A stretch of DNA of 64,000 bases from Bowdeniella nasicola (GTDB taxonomy: Bacteria > Actinomycetota > Actinomycetes > Actinomycetales > Actinomycetaceae). The translations under genes and the position numbers were made by a program. The stretch spans positions 1 through 64,000 of the forward strand of contig NZ_FNQV01000011.1 of the NCBI RefSeq assembly GCF_900107735.1, in the 5' to 3' direction. The notes beneath the pieces were generated by a model. It searched no databases, had not been told where the DNA came from, and was given only the letters and a program-made list of their open reading frames with translations. Each line of letters starts with the position of its first letter. Within the stretch, counting starts at the first letter, position 1. Positions 18,023-27,622 of the stretch are shown in pieces.

Positions 18023-18113
18023 GTCGGCCTCCTTCCGTCTCCAATCTTTATAGCCCACGTGGCTCAGGGAGACGAACCCGCTGCGCGTTCTCACGCTCGG
18101 TAAGCTAGGTGAC

Positions 18114-18743
18114 ATGTCGAGCTCTCGGACGCAGGATCCCCGGATCAACGCGCTGCTTGCTCTCGTCGATTCGATCATGGCCCAGCGTAATCTTCCGATC
18201 GTGCCCGTACCGTTTGCGATGCAGGGCGATCCGGCTCGAGAACACATCATTGCGGCGTCGAATTTTCAGCTCTCCGCATTTGTTCCTGGCTCAGACGGCA
18301 GCTACGACAAAAGCCGCGGCCTGTTCCTCGCGACCGGTAAGATTGGGCTGCTCATCAGCGCGGGCATCATGGCAGGACAGGCGGCGCGTAATGCTCGCCG
18401 GCGCCGCGCCGCCGAGGCTGCTATGACTCCCCGGTGGGTGGCGGGCGAATCCGGAGCGCTGTGCGTCTCCCAGCTCGGGTTCTATTTGGTAACGAGCAGT
18501 GGGATCCACTTTTGGGGCTGGGGTGCGCTCGACTATGTCTCGATTACGGCAGCAGAAGAAATCGAGCTTCTGGGTCGCGCCGAGGCAGGGGCCGTACGCT
18601 GGCGCCTGCGATCCGAGGTCGCCGAACTCGTGTTCTTCCTGTGGGCGATCGTTCGAGCGCCTCACCATCCGCAGCTCACCGGCGAGCAGTGGCACATCGC
18701 GGCCGGCCGCGATTTTCATCGCGACCTGCCCGCGAGCGATTAG
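18114..18743 (+). CDS. Hypothetical protein
   Basis: A 209-residue protein of no family I can name. A mildly hydrophobic stretch lies near residues 76-92 (GKIGLLISAGIMAGQAA), followed by an Arg-rich patch (ARNARRRRAAE), then a C-terminal half with several aromatic residues (GIHFWGWGALDYV) reminiscent of a PH-like domain. It starts divergently from the asparaginase gene and ends in a 4-base convergent overlap with lutC. Function unknown. Confidence 0.65.
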   Translation: MSSSRTQDPRINALLALVDSIMAQRNLPIVPVPFAMQGDPAREHIIAASNFQLSAFVPGSDGSYDKSRGLFLATGKIGLLISAGIMAGQAARNARRRRAAEAAMTPRWVAGESGALCVSQLGFYLVTSSGIHFWGWGALDYVSITAAEEIELLGRAEAGAVRWRLRSEVAELVFFLWAIVRAPHHPQLTGEQWHIAAGRDFHRDLPASD

Positions 18744-19402
18744 TCAGTTTCCGCTACGAGGATGACGTACAGGTTGCGAGGTCCGTGTACACCCTCGACA
18801 CGGGAGAGTTCGATATCGCTCGTGGCACTGGGGCCGCTAATCCAGGTCAGCGGCTGGCCACTGGTCACGGCGGGTTTGACGCGAGCGACGGCTTCGGCGA
18901 CTCCCGAAACCACCTGGCTTGCCCGTACGACGCACACGTGACGGTCGGGCACCAAGGTCAGCGCTCTTCGCCCTTGGTCGGGGCCGTGGTCCATGATGAT
19001 GGTTCCCGTATCCGCGATGCCGACCGCTGCGGCGGTAATGACGCCCGCAATATCGTTGAGGCGCTCGGGGCTCAGCGGCTCATCCTCAGTCACGAGCCGG
19101 ACCTCAGATGGCAACTCCGAGAGCCAGCCGCGTTCGAGTCCGGGAGGGACGAGCATCGAATCCGCCCCCAGATCATCAATGGCGCTAGCCACGCGGTTTG
19201 GCAGGTCTTTCGGGGTGCATCGCACGACCGTTGCGCGATATTCCGCGACCCGTTCGGCGAAGACGTCGAGCAGCTCGCCGTCAAGCTCGACAGCCTCCGC
19301 ATAGCTCCAGTCGATCGGCGCATTCATCTCGGGATCGCCGTCGTGAATGTCGGCAAGTGCGCTGCGCACTCGCGCCAGCATCTCCTCACGTGCGGTGCTC
19401 AC
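18740..19402 (-). CDS. lutC: L-lactate utilization protein LutC/YkgG
   Basis: Third component of the LutABC iron-sulfur complex that oxidises L-lactate to pyruvate. It is a DUF162-type protein (220 residues) with the conserved C-terminal pattern IMDHGPDQGRRALTLVPDRHVCVV and ISGPSATSDIELSRVEGVHGP. GTG 19402 is the start: it overlaps the lutB stop (GTGA) and is preceded by a GGAGGAGG ribosome-binding site. Confidence 0.93.
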   Translation of the reverse strand: MSTAREEMLARVRSALADIHDGDPEMNAPIDWSYAEAVELDGELLDVFAERVAEYRATVVRCTPKDLPNRVASAIDDLGADSMLVPPGLERGWLSELPSEVRLVTEDEPLSPERLNDIAGVITAAAVGIADTGTIIMDHGPDQGRRALTLVPDRHVCVVRASQVVSGVAEAVARVKPAVTSGQPLTWISGPSATSDIELSRVEGVHGPRNLYVILVAETD

Positions 19403-20877
19403 TTGTCTTCCTCCTCCTGCCACCACTGCCGGAAGGACTGTTCGGGTGGCAGTGGCACATCCCGAGCGTTCGTCCACTTAGAGATGGGCCACGGCAACGC
19501 GCCAATGTGGTCGGTGAACCGGCCGAGCGCCTTGCTACTAAGTCCCGAGGCTCGTTGCGCGGCTTCCAGCCGGGCGTGATCTGCCATGACCCAGGAGCCA
19601 GCCTTCATCATGGCTGCCTCGGCACTCGGTGTGCCTCGCTTGGAATCAACCACCTTGCCGCGCAGGTGCACGAGCAGGTCCGCGATCGGGATCTTGACCG
19701 GGCACACGTCGTTGCAGGCACCGCACAGGGAGGAAGCAAACGGCAGCGACTTATCGACCGCGGACTCGGTGCCCCGCAGCTGTGGGTTGAGAATCGCGCC
19801 GATCGGTCCGGGATAGACCGAACCGTAGGCGTGCCCGCCCACCTTTTCGAAGACTGGGCAGATATTCAAGCAAGCCGAGCACCGAATACACCGCAGCGCT
19901 TCCCGCCCGGCGGGATCGGCCAGCGCGTTGGTCCGTCCGTTATCGAGCAGAACGACGTGGACGTTTGTCGGTCCATCGCCCTCGCTCACCCCTGACCACA
20001 CCGAGGTGTAGGGGTTCATTCGTTCTGCCGTCGAGCTTCGCGGCAGCAACTGCATGAAGACTTCGACGTCGTCGAACGTCGGCAGAACCTTCTCGATACC
20101 CACCACCGAGATGAGGGTTTCGGGCAGCGTCAGGCACATTCGGCCGTTGCCTTCCGATTCCACGACGACCAGCGAGCCAGTCTCCGCGATCGCGAAGTTG
20201 GCACCGGAAATCCCTACCGATGCGCGCATGAACTTGTCCCGCAGATGTGTCCTCGCGGCTCCCGCCAGATCGGCCGGGTCATCGCTCAGATCCGGAGGCG
20301 CGGGAGTTCCGTACTGCCCCATCTCCTCAAGGAAGATCTCGCGTACTTCGCTGCGGTTACGGTGAATCGCCGGCACGAGAATGTGGCTGGGCCGGTCGTG
20401 ACCAAGCTGCACGATGAGTTCGGCGAGATCAGTTTCCCAGGCGGCGATGTCTGCCTCCTCGAGCGCTTCGTTAAGCTCGATTTCCTGGGTCGCCATCGAT
20501 TTCACCTTGACGACCTCTTGGGCTTGGGCGGCCTTGACGAGGTCGGTGACGATCGCGTTGGCTTCCGCGGCATCGCGCGCCCAATGAACGGTCGCACCGT
20601 TACGAGTGAGGGACTCTTCCAGTTGCATCAGGTACGTATCGAGGTTTCGCAGCACCCGGTTCTTGATCGCTTCGCCCGCTGCGCGCAGCTCTTGCCAGTT
20701 CGGCACTTCGGCGACGGCGTTCGCCCGCTTGGCGCGGATCGTGTGTGTGGCGTGATAGAGGTTCTTGCGTTGTTGGACGTTACCGATTTCTGCCTTGGCT
20801 GCTGCAGGAAAACGGGGCGAGTCCGTGAGGTCGCCCTCGGGCGGCGCTGGGGTGAGCCGATGCTCCGTCATGGTCAC
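19399..20877 (-). CDS. lutB: L-lactate utilization iron-sulfur protein LutB
   Basis: Large Fe-S subunit of the LutABC lactate dehydrogenase, 492 residues. An N-terminal DUF162-like domain is followed by two 4Fe-4S motifs, CIRCSACLNICP and CGACNDVCPVKIP, in the C-terminal third. GTG 20877 overlaps the lutA stop and has a GAAGGAG site in front of it. It lies centrally in the lutA-lutB-lutC run, which is coupled by GTGA overlaps at both joints. Confidence 0.95.
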   Translation of the reverse strand: MTMTEHRLTPAPPEGDLTDSPRFPAAAKAEIGNVQQRKNLYHATHTIRAKRANAVAEVPNWQELRAAGEAIKNRVLRNLDTYLMQLEESLTRNGATVHWARDAAEANAIVTDLVKAAQAQEVVKVKSMATQEIELNEALEEADIAAWETDLAELIVQLGHDRPSHILVPAIHRNRSEVREIFLEEMGQYGTPAPPDLSDDPADLAGAARTHLRDKFMRASVGISGANFAIAETGSLVVVESEGNGRMCLTLPETLISVVGIEKVLPTFDDVEVFMQLLPRSSTAERMNPYTSVWSGVSEGDGPTNVHVVLLDNGRTNALADPAGREALRCIRCSACLNICPVFEKVGGHAYGSVYPGPIGAILNPQLRGTESAVDKSLPFASSLCGACNDVCPVKIPIADLLVHLRGKVVDSKRGTPSAEAAMMKAGSWVMADHARLEAAQRASGLSSKALGRFTDHIGALPWPISKWTNARDVPLPPEQSFRQWWQEEEDK

Positions 20878-21629
20878 GCATCTCCTTCGGTGTGGGCCAG
20901 GATTTCAGCGAGATGAATGGGCTTGATTCCGGCCTTCGTCCGATCAAGTACTCCCGAAATGTTCATCAGGCACGAGTTGTCGCCGGCCACGAGATACTCG
21001 GCGCCGGTAGCCGCGACGTTTCGCGCTTTATCGGCTGCCATGGCGGTCGAGACATCCGGGTTCTTCACCGAGAAGGTCCCGCCAAACCCGCAGCACCGGT
21101 CCGCATCGGGCAGGTCAACCAAGCTCAGTCCACGAACTGCCTTTAGCAGTTGGTAGGGCCGATCCCCGACCTTCGTAATGCGCAGCGAGTGGCACGTCGG
21201 ATGGTAGGTGACGCGGTGCGGGAAGTAGGAGCCCACATCGCTGACACCGAGGACGTCGATTAGGAACTCGGGAAAGTCGTAGCTCTTCTCTGCGATCTGA
21301 TCGATCCTGTCGACGACGCGCTCCGATATCTCCCCTCGCTCCAGTAGGCGCCGGGCGAGCATCGGATGTTGGTGGCGAATCGCGCCGATGCAGGAACCCG
21401 AGGGGCCTACGACGTAGTCGTATTTTTCGAAGGCCCGTAGATAGGTCTGCACCGAACTGGTCGCCTCATCGAAGTAACCGGTATTTGTGAAAATCTGCCC
21501 ACAGCACGTTTGTTCCCGCGGAAAGTCAACATCGCAGCCAAGGCGACGCAGGACTTTGACGACCGCTTTTGGCGTCGAGGGAAACATCGTGTCATTGATG
21601 CAGGTGGCGAACAGAGCGACGGTGGTCAA
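20874..21629 (-). CDS. lutA: L-lactate utilization protein LutA (CCG-domain protein)
   Basis: A 251-residue protein with two CCG domains that bind an Fe-S cluster or heme-like cofactor in electron transfer; TCCGQ lies in the first half and DRCCGFGGTF in the second. It is the first gene of the lutABC run. The start is TTG 21629, supported by TAGGAG about nine bases upstream and by the conserved beginning TTVALFATCINDTMFP. It lies 10 bases after the lactate permease stop, so permease and dehydrogenase form one lactate operon. Confidence 0.93.
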   Translation of the reverse strand: MTTVALFATCINDTMFPSTPKAVVKVLRRLGCDVDFPREQTCCGQIFTNTGYFDEATSSVQTYLRAFEKYDYVVGPSGSCIGAIRHQHPMLARRLLERGEISERVVDRIDQIAEKSYDFPEFLIDVLGVSDVGSYFPHRVTYHPTCHSLRITKVGDRPYQLLKAVRGLSLVDLPDADRCCGFGGTFSVKNPDVSTAMAADKARNVAATGAEYLVAGDNSCLMNISGVLDRTKAGIKPIHLAEILAHTEGDA

Positions 21630-21639
21630 CGCAAATCTC

Positions 21640-23280
21640 CTAAGGCAGCATCCACGACAGGATGGGGGTTGATTGCAAGCCTACGAGTAGGCACAGCACA
21701 ATGAGCAGGCCAACGGACCAACCGACGACCTTTCGAAGAATGTCAGACTCTCGACCGACCAGGCCGACGGCAGTCGCCGCGATCGCGAGGTTTTGAGGAC
21801 TGATGAGCTTTCCGACGACGCCACCGGAGGTGTTTCCGGCGACGAGGAGCGTCGGATCGATATTGGCATTGATGGCAGCGGTTTGTTGCAACGTGGCAAA
21901 CAGTGCGTTAGCGCTGGTATCTGATCCGGTCACCGCGGTACCAATCCAGCCAAGGATGGGAGAAAGGAAGGCAAAGGCCGCCCCCGTCCCAGCAATCCAG
22001 GTACCGATGGCATGGGTTTGCCCCGAGAAGTTCATGACGTAGGCGAGCGCCAGGACCGAACCAATGGTCATGAAGGTAAACCGAAGTCGGCCAAGCACCT
22101 CGATGAATGTCCGGGCGGCTTGCTTCGCCGATACCCGATACACGAGGGCGACAATGACTCCCGTCAGGATCAAGATCGTGCCAGGAGATGACAGCCAGGA
22201 CAGGGTATAGACCGTTGAGATCGATACCTCGCCCGCAGCAGTCAGGACTCGGCCATCGAGGCCCGGCCACCCGAAGGTGAGGTCGGTTGCAGTCAATGCC
22301 GACGTGACAGGCCGCACGAGCTTGGCGATGCCAAAGACCACGACGACGAGGATGTAGGGCACGAGCGCCATCGCAATCCGCTGGGCAGTGAGTTCGCGGC
22401 GAGCGGTCGGCGCGATAGCCTCGCCGCCGGCTTCTTGCCGCAACCGCTCTTGCGCTTCCTTGGTTCCTCTCGGCCGCCAAACTTGCAGGAAGGCGACACA
22501 TGCGGCCAGCGCCAGCAATGAGGCGATGACATCGGTGAGCTCGACGGAGATGTAATTCGCCGAAATCCATTTGCCGAGCGCGAAGGACACACCCACGACG
22601 AGGGCTACGGGCCAGACGTCGCGCAGTCCGCGCACCCCATCGGTCACGAGCAGCAGGATGAGCGGGATGAACCATGCAAGTGACGCGGTCTGGGCAGCCA
22701 CATACCCGCCGATTTCGTGGTAGTCGATGCCGGTGAGGTTTCCGGCCGTGATGATCGGAATGGCGACGGCGCCAAACGCGACGGGCGCCGTATTAGCGAT
22801 GAGTACCGTGACCGCGGCCCGCATCGGACGGTAGCCGACGGCGACCAGCATGACTCCCGTGATGGCTACCGGTGCACCGAAACCAGCAAGCGCTTCGAGT
22901 AGTCCACCAAAACAAAAGGCAATAAGGATCGCGAGAATCCGAGGATCATCGCTCACCAGGCCAAAGGTCGCCCGCAGGTCTTCAAATCTGCCGGACACAA
23001 CAGTCAGCTCATAGAGCCAGACCGCTGCGAGAACGATGTAGGTAATGGGAAAGATTCCGAAGGCCGCGCCCTGGGTGGCGCTGAGCAATGCCAGGGATGC
23101 GGGCATCTTGAATGCCGCGACCGCCACGATCAGGGCAACGGCCAGCGATGCGAGGCCCGCCAGGTGAGCTTTCCACCGCAGAATACCGAGCGTGACGAAC
23201 ATCGTCACGAGGGGCAAGAGCGCCACGAGGGCGGAAACCGCGAGGCTGCCCAAAGGGGCTATGTCGGGCTGGAACGTCAT
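21640..23280 (-). CDS. lldP: L-lactate permease (LctP family)
   Basis: Lactate/proton symporter of 546 residues with a dozen or more hydrophobic segments. Typical family segments are GGLLEALAGFGAPVAI, LGWIGTAVTGSDTSANALFATLQ and GNTSGGVVGKLISPQ. ATG 23280 (MTFQPDIAPLG) is preferred because CGGAG lies six bases before it; upstream in-frame ATGs at 23298 and 23304 lack such a site. It heads the permease-lutABC operon, with a perfect palindrome 34 bases upstream of the start. Confidence 0.93.
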   Translation of the reverse strand: MTFQPDIAPLGSLAVSALVALLPLVTMFVTLGILRWKAHLAGLASLAVALIVAVAAFKMPASLALLSATQGAAFGIFPITYIVLAAVWLYELTVVSGRFEDLRATFGLVSDDPRILAILIAFCFGGLLEALAGFGAPVAITGVMLVAVGYRPMRAAVTVLIANTAPVAFGAVAIPIITAGNLTGIDYHEIGGYVAAQTASLAWFIPLILLLVTDGVRGLRDVWPVALVVGVSFALGKWISANYISVELTDVIASLLALAACVAFLQVWRPRGTKEAQERLRQEAGGEAIAPTARRELTAQRIAMALVPYILVVVVFGIAKLVRPVTSALTATDLTFGWPGLDGRVLTAAGEVSISTVYTLSWLSSPGTILILTGVIVALVYRVSAKQAARTFIEVLGRLRFTFMTIGSVLALAYVMNFSGQTHAIGTWIAGTGAAFAFLSPILGWIGTAVTGSDTSANALFATLQQTAAINANIDPTLLVAGNTSGGVVGKLISPQNLAIAATAVGLVGRESDILRKVVGWSVGLLIVLCLLVGLQSTPILSWMLP

Positions 23281-23314
23281 CGTCACTCCGGTGATCATGG
23301 CCATTACTAGATAT

Positions 23315-23342
23315 GGTTAGACCATACATGTATGGTCTAACC
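23315..23342. promoter_or_regulatory. LldR/FadR-type operator, 28-bp perfect palindrome
   Basis: The 28 bases read the same on both strands, with arms GGTTAGACCATACA and its complement. Each arm contains a GntR/FadR-type core: positions 23314-23324 fit TNGTNNNACNA, the motif known for LldR of Corynebacterium, and 23333-23343 fit it with one mismatch. The palindrome lies 34 bases from the permease start on one side and 35 bases from the regulator start on the other, so one regulator dimer pair could control both promoters. Confidence 0.8.
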
Positions 23343-23377
23343 TTACAAAATTGGCGCAACCCGACATAATTGGTCTC

Positions 23378-24118
23378 ATGCAGGCGAGTGTCGATGCGGT
23401 GCTGCGTTACATCGACGACGAAATCACGAGCGGCCGCCTGGTCGCCGGGGACCAAGTCATGCCCGAACGCGAACTGGCCTCCCACCTGGGGGTCTCGCGC
23501 ACCGCGGTGCGCGAAGCCATCAGAGTTTTCCAAGCACAGGGCATCATGACCTCGGGGGTCGGTCGCGGTCCTGCGAGTGGAACGAGGATCTCGCCCTCTC
23601 CTGCCGATGCCCTGGCTACGCTGGTCCGACTCCACGTCGAACTCGGCGGTTTTGATCTGTCTTCGATCATGGAAACGCGAATCGCATTAGAGACATCAAG
23701 TGCGAACCTTGCGGCCGATCGCGCCACTGACGAGCAGCTGACGGAAGTTGCCGCACTGGCGAGAAAGATGGCTCGGCCAGACCTTGATCTCGACGGATTC
23801 AACGAACTCGACACGGAATTCCATATCGCGATCGCTCATGTGAGCGGCAATGACCTGGTGGCTGACCTTACCCACGCCGTGCGCGCCTCGGTGGCGGCCC
23901 CCATTTATCGCGCCTCGCGCGAGTTGGAGGACTGGGAAGCGTTTCGTCGCCGGCTAGCCTCGGAGCATCAGGCGCTAGTCGATGCCCTGCGTTCGCGCGA
24001 TGCGAAGCGCGCTGCCGAGATTGCGGAACACCACATCCGCACCGCCTACTCGGAGCTTTTTACTTCTGCGGAAACGACTTCCAAAACGCTCGCCACACCT
24101 CGACATGAGCAGCGCTAG
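23378..24118 (+). CDS. GntR/FadR-family transcriptional regulator of lactate genes (LldR-like)
   Basis: A 246-residue regulator with an N-terminal winged helix (EITSGRLVAGDQVMPERELA, SRTAVREAIRVFQAQG) and a C-terminal FCD ligand-binding domain with metal-ligand-type residues (DTEFHIAIAHVSGN). FadR-type proteins next to lactate permease genes respond to lactate, so it is probably the lactate-sensing regulator. ATG 23378 fits the winged-helix start better than a TTG at 23351. The gene is divergent from lldP across the palindromic operator. Its last 59 bases overlap the convergent neighbouring gene. Confidence 0.9.
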   Translation: MQASVDAVLRYIDDEITSGRLVAGDQVMPERELASHLGVSRTAVREAIRVFQAQGIMTSGVGRGPASGTRISPSPADALATLVRLHVELGGFDLSSIMETRIALETSSANLAADRATDEQLTEVAALARKMARPDLDLDGFNELDTEFHIAIAHVSGNDLVADLTHAVRASVAAPIYRASRELEDWEAFRRRLASEHQALVDALRSRDAKRAAEIAEHHIRTAYSELFTSAETTSKTLATPRHEQR

Positions 24119-24602
24119 CAAGTTTGTCGTGATTGACCGCCAGGGTCGATTTATCGCCGGCAGGTTTGGTCTGGATATTGACACTGACCTTGGAGCCATC
24201 GTCCAGGTCGCAGCGCCAGTAACGCCACTTCTCGGTGGAGCTGACGCGCGGCTCCCCCACGGTCACGGTGCCCGCAAAGTCTTCGCGCCCGGCGGTCATC
24301 GTCTGCCACGTCGACAGCGCCTCGTCCATATCGCCCGCCAGCGTGCGAGATACCGTTACCGAAAAGCTCCCATCGCACGTTTGCCCCACCTGACGCACGC
24401 CAATGGCCTGCTCGAAGGTGACCGCGCATGACTGCGCCCACCACTGCGGACTGCTCGATTTGCCTTCAGCCTCAATGGCGGCGAGCGCCACGCGGGCGAT
24501 CTCAGTGTGAGAAGCATCGGAATGCGGCGTTAAGATTGCCAGCCACCGGTCCCAGGAGATTCCCGACCCCGTCTCGCATGCTTTGATTTCGAGGTCGTTC
24601 AC
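24060..24602 (-). CDS. SRPBCC-like protein (DUF4287-type architecture)
   Basis: A 180-residue protein. The segment SSSPQWWAQSCAVTFEQAIGVRQVGQTCDGSFSV resembles the linker of DUF4287/SRPBCC proteins, where an N-terminal helix bundle precedes a helix-grip (START-like) domain; here the C-terminal part would be the helix-grip domain. No catalytic residues can be named. It overlaps the end of the lactate regulator by 59 bases and starts 4 bases inside the DUF1801 gene (ATGA), so it is probably co-expressed with the latter. Confidence 0.65.
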   Translation of the reverse strand: MNDLEIKACETGSGISWDRWLAILTPHSDASHTEIARVALAAIEAEGKSSSPQWWAQSCAVTFEQAIGVRQVGQTCDGSFSVTVSRTLAGDMDEALSTWQTMTAGREDFAGTVTVGEPRVSSTEKWRYWRCDLDDGSKVSVNIQTKPAGDKSTLAVNHDKLASAAHVEVWRAFWKSFPQK

Positions 24603-25339
24603 GTCAGCTCCTGCACAACCTTGGTGATGAGATCCTCGGGCAGCTCACCATCGAGTTCGAACCATAGACTGCCCTTGCCTCGGATATGCGGAGCAAGTTC
24701 TTTGCGCAGTTCGTCATCGTGCGGCACCGGATAGATTCCCACATGGTCTTTGATTCCAGAGATGAACACGAGGGCCCGCTTCTTCGGGTCCGCCTTGTAG
24801 CCAACGATGCCGTAGCTCAGCACATGATGAAGGTCTGGCACGATCGAGCGTACGAGCGAGCGCAGCGCCAGAAACTGCTCGCGCGCATTGGCCGGCACTT
24901 GAGCTATGTATTCCTCAACGGTTCGGGGCTTGGCGCTCGCGTTGGCGATCGTCCACGACTTCTTCACCATCGCTTCCAACACCGCAGCGTCGATGTCGGC
25001 GAGCTTGTTGACGTAGAGGCAGGACACCGAGCTTCGGTGCTTACCGAGCTCTTTCAGTTCGGTGCCGTAGTGTTCGAAGCCTTCCGAAAAATAGATCGCA
25101 ATGGCGCTCTTTCGCGGACTGAACGAGAGTTGGGGCATATCGCCTTCACGACCGGAGTCGTATCGATATTGCTGGCTACCGAACCCGATGATGGATGGCC
25201 CCCACATCACTGGCTCCTTACCCGAGATCGTCTTCATCATGGTGATGAGCTCTGCTGATTCTGCTTGGCGACGCTCAGGGACCGTCTGAAGAAACTCCGC
25301 GAAGGAGACCTCCGTCGGCATCGTTTTGTTCTCTGCCAT
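24599..25339 (-). CDS. Tandem DUF1801 (YdhG-like) protein
   Basis: A 246-residue protein that seems to hold two DUF1801-type domains. The first spans about residues 8-120 ([49 protein letters not shown]). The second spans about 135-246 ([48 protein letters not shown]). Usually each domain occurs alone. Function of the family is poorly known; no enzyme activity is assigned here. Confidence 0.75.
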   Translation of the reverse strand: MAENKTMPTEVSFAEFLQTVPERRQAESAELITMMKTISGKEPVMWGPSIIGFGSQQYRYDSGREGDMPQLSFSPRKSAIAIYFSEGFEHYGTELKELGKHRSSVSCLYVNKLADIDAAVLEAMVKKSWTIANASAKPRTVEEYIAQVPANAREQFLALRSLVRSIVPDLHHVLSYGIVGYKADPKKRALVFISGIKDHVGIYPVPHDDELRKELAPHIRGKGSLWFELDGELPEDLITKVVQELT

Positions 25340-25404
25340 GGCGTGAGTCTAGTGTGCTGGCCACACCCCCACCACAGATGCGGCAATCTACTAGACTCTC
25401 ATTC

Positions 25405-26901
25405 GTGCTGCCCCACGCCATTGGTTTCGATCGCGAACGATACATCTCTCTCCAGTCGCAACAAATTGATGCCCGACGCCAGCAAATCGGCGGCAAGCTC
25501 TACCTGGAGATGGGCGGCAAACTCTTCGATGACATGCATGCCTCCCGCGTCTTGCCAGGCTTCACGCCCGACAATAAGATCGCGATGCTCCAGACCCTCG
25601 TCGACGAGATCGAGATCGTCGTGGTCGTCAACGCTAAGGATCTGGAACGCCAGAAGGTCCGTGCGGATCTCGGAATTCCGTACGAGGATGACGCCCTGCG
25701 GCTCGTCGATATTTTCCGCGAGCGAGGTTTCCTCGTCGACAATATTGTTTTGACCCAGCTGGATGAAGCCAACGCCGCTGCGCGGTCTTTCAAGAACCGC
25801 CTGGAGCGGCTCGGGCTGAAAGTTAGTCGCCACCGCACAATCAAGGGCTATCCGGCCGATACGCGAACCGTTGTCTCGAAGAACGGTTTTGGACGAAACG
25901 AGTACATCCAAACAACTCGTGACCTTGTCATCGTGACGGCGCCAGGGCCGGGGTCGGGAAAGCTTGCGACGTGTCTGTCGCAGATCTATCACGATCACGA
26001 GCGCGGCATCCAATCGGGCTACGCCAAGTTCGAGACCTTCCCGATCTGGAACCTGCCCATCGATCATCCGGTGAATCTCGCTTACGAGGCTGCAACTGCA
26101 GACCTCGATGATGTCAGCCTGATCGACCCTTTCCATCTCGCCGCCTACGGCGTCCAAGCCGTGAGCTATAACCGCGACGCCGAAGTCTTTCCGCTCCTCA
26201 AAGTCCTGCTCGATGAGATTGCGGGCGGCTGCCCATACCAGTCGCCCACCGACATGGGCGTCAACATGGTCGGCTCGTGCATCTCCGATGACGAGGTATG
26301 TCGCGAAGCCGGCCGGCAAGAGATCATCCGGCGCTACTACAAGGCGCTCGTCGAAGAACGCCGAGATGAACTCGATCCCACGATCTCGCAACGGATTTCG
26401 TTGCTCATGGGCAAACTCGGCATCACGCCCCATGACCGAGCGGTCGTGCGCCCCGCGCTTGAGGTTGCCAAGCGCACGAAAGGTCCGGCCTCAGCGATTG
26501 AGCTCGCCGATGGACAGATCGTCACCGGCAAGACGACTCCCCTGCTCGGCTGCAGTGCGGCAATGCTGCTGAATGCATTAAAGGTACTCGCAGGTATTGA
26601 CGATGAGGTTCAGCTTCTCGCGCCGGCGTCGATTGCTCCGATCCAAACGCTGAAAACTGAGCACCTGGGGAGCCGGAATCCAAGGCTTCACACCGACGAG
26701 GTCCTCATTGCCCTGTCGGTCTCGGCGGATTCTTCGGAGTACGCCAGGCAAGCGCTAGCCCAGTTGAAAAAGTTGCGCGGTTGCGAGGTCCATACGACCA
26801 CGATCCTCGGCTCGGTTGACGAGAGCATCTTCCGAAATCTCGGTATTAACGTCACGAGTGAGCCTCAGTACCAAGTCAAGACCCTCTACCGAAAGCGGTG
26901 A
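25405..26901 (+). CDS. DUF1846 domain-containing protein
   Basis: A 498-residue cytosolic protein of the DUF1846 family, common in Firmicutes and Actinobacteria and of unknown biochemical role. Recognisable segments are [14 protein letters not shown] at the start, [20 protein letters not shown] (a nucleotide-loop-like GPGSGK), [24 protein letters not shown] and [20 protein letters not shown] 25405 is the likely start; nearby TAGACT could be a -10 element for a nearly leaderless transcript. A small gene overlaps its stop by GTGA. Confidence 0.88.
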   Translation: MLPHAIGFDRERYISLQSQQIDARRQQIGGKLYLEMGGKLFDDMHASRVLPGFTPDNKIAMLQTLVDEIEIVVVVNAKDLERQKVRADLGIPYEDDALRLVDIFRERGFLVDNIVLTQLDEANAAARSFKNRLERLGLKVSRHRTIKGYPADTRTVVSKNGFGRNEYIQTTRDLVIVTAPGPGSGKLATCLSQIYHDHERGIQSGYAKFETFPIWNLPIDHPVNLAYEAATADLDDVSLIDPFHLAAYGVQAVSYNRDAEVFPLLKVLLDEIAGGCPYQSPTDMGVNMVGSCISDDEVCREAGRQEIIRRYYKALVEERRDELDPTISQRISLLMGKLGITPHDRAVVRPALEVAKRTKGPASAIELADGQIVTGKTTPLLGCSAAMLLNALKVLAGIDDEVQLLAPASIAPIQTLKTEHLGSRNPRLHTDEVLIALSVSADSSEYARQALAQLKKLRGCEVHTTTILGSVDESIFRNLGINVTSEPQYQVKTLYRKR

Positions 26902-27098
26902 CCGTGGAGTTCCTTAAAGCCCAGAGCCACACGCTATTTGTCTATGACCGCCTGGAGAACCGGGCGGTAGTCCAGCAGGACTTCGGCGTCAACGATGCCG
27001 ATGCCTATGACGCCCTTGATACCGCGCAGGAGCATTACGAAGACACCTCACGCTACGGTGTCTTCCTGCTCGGTCAGCGGGCGCAGACCCGCTATTAG
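26898..27098 (+). CDS. Small hypothetical protein coupled to the DUF1846 gene
   Basis: A 66-residue acidic protein that starts at GTG 26898, overlapping the stop of the DUF1846 gene (GTGA). I recognise no family. The coupling and the lack of any other gene on this strand support it being real and co-expressed. It converges on the CBS protein gene, 4 bases away. Confidence 0.6.
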   Translation: MTVEFLKAQSHTLFVYDRLENRAVVQQDFGVNDADAYDALDTAQEHYEDTSRYGVFLLGQRAQTRY

Positions 27099-27102
27099 CG
27101 GC

Positions 27103-27522
27103 TTAGCCGTGAACGAAGCCGTGCAGGTGATCGCGCTCGGCTTCCAAGTCATCGAGCCGCGACTTCACGACATCGCCGATCGAGACAATCGCGACAAGTG
27201 TGTCCCCATCCATGACGGGAAGATGACGGATTCGCCGCTCGGTCATCTTTGATGCAAGCGTTTGAATCTCATCGCTGTTCACACACGTCTCGAGATCACT
27301 CGTCATGATCTGGGAAACCTGACCATCCACCGATCCCGTTTCAGCAATGCGTCGCACGACGTCACGCTCTGAGACGATTCCCACGACCTGATCGTTGTCG
27401 ACAACGACGACCGCTCCGATCGAGTGCTTGCTGAGGGTAGACAGCAGCTGCGAAATGGTCGAGTCCGAGGTCAGGGTCACGACATCCGTGCCCTTCTTCT
27501 TCACGATATCTTCTACACGCAT
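27103..27522 (-). CDS. Two-CBS-domain protein
   Basis: A 139-residue protein consisting of two CBS domains (about residues 5-60 and 72-130), which bind adenine nucleotides and act as energy or ionic-strength sensors. The first ends in VVDNDQVVGIVSERDVVRRI and the second in RIRHLPVMDGDTLVAIVSIGDVVKSRL, both classic CBS endings. It has no effector domain, so it probably works as a stand-alone regulator. Resembles the mycobacterial hypoxia-induced CBS protein Hrp1 in layout only. Confidence 0.88.
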   Translation of the reverse strand: MRVEDIVKKKGTDVVTLTSDSTISQLLSTLSKHSIGAVVVVDNDQVVGIVSERDVVRRIAETGSVDGQVSQIMTSDLETCVNSDEIQTLASKMTERRIRHLPVMDGDTLVAIVSIGDVVKSRLDDLEAERDHLHGFVHG

Positions 27523-27545
27523 GTGTCGAAGGTAACACGGAACTG

Positions 27546-27600
27546 ACGTGGCGACGAGGTCTGGGGAACGCAGGCCCCGTCTTTTAGGTCAGCGCCACGT
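27546..27600. other. Possible structured element between CBS and GntR genes
   Basis: ACGTGGCG at 27546-27553 pairs perfectly with CGCCACGT at 27593-27600. The 39 bases between can fold further through GGGG/CCCC pairing. It lies in the short gap downstream of the GntR gene (- strand) and upstream of the CBS gene. No run of T follows, so it is not a standard terminator. It may be a leader of the CBS gene; evidence is weak. Confidence 0.3.
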
Positions 27601-27622
27601 GGGATGCCAGGGATGTTGCTGG

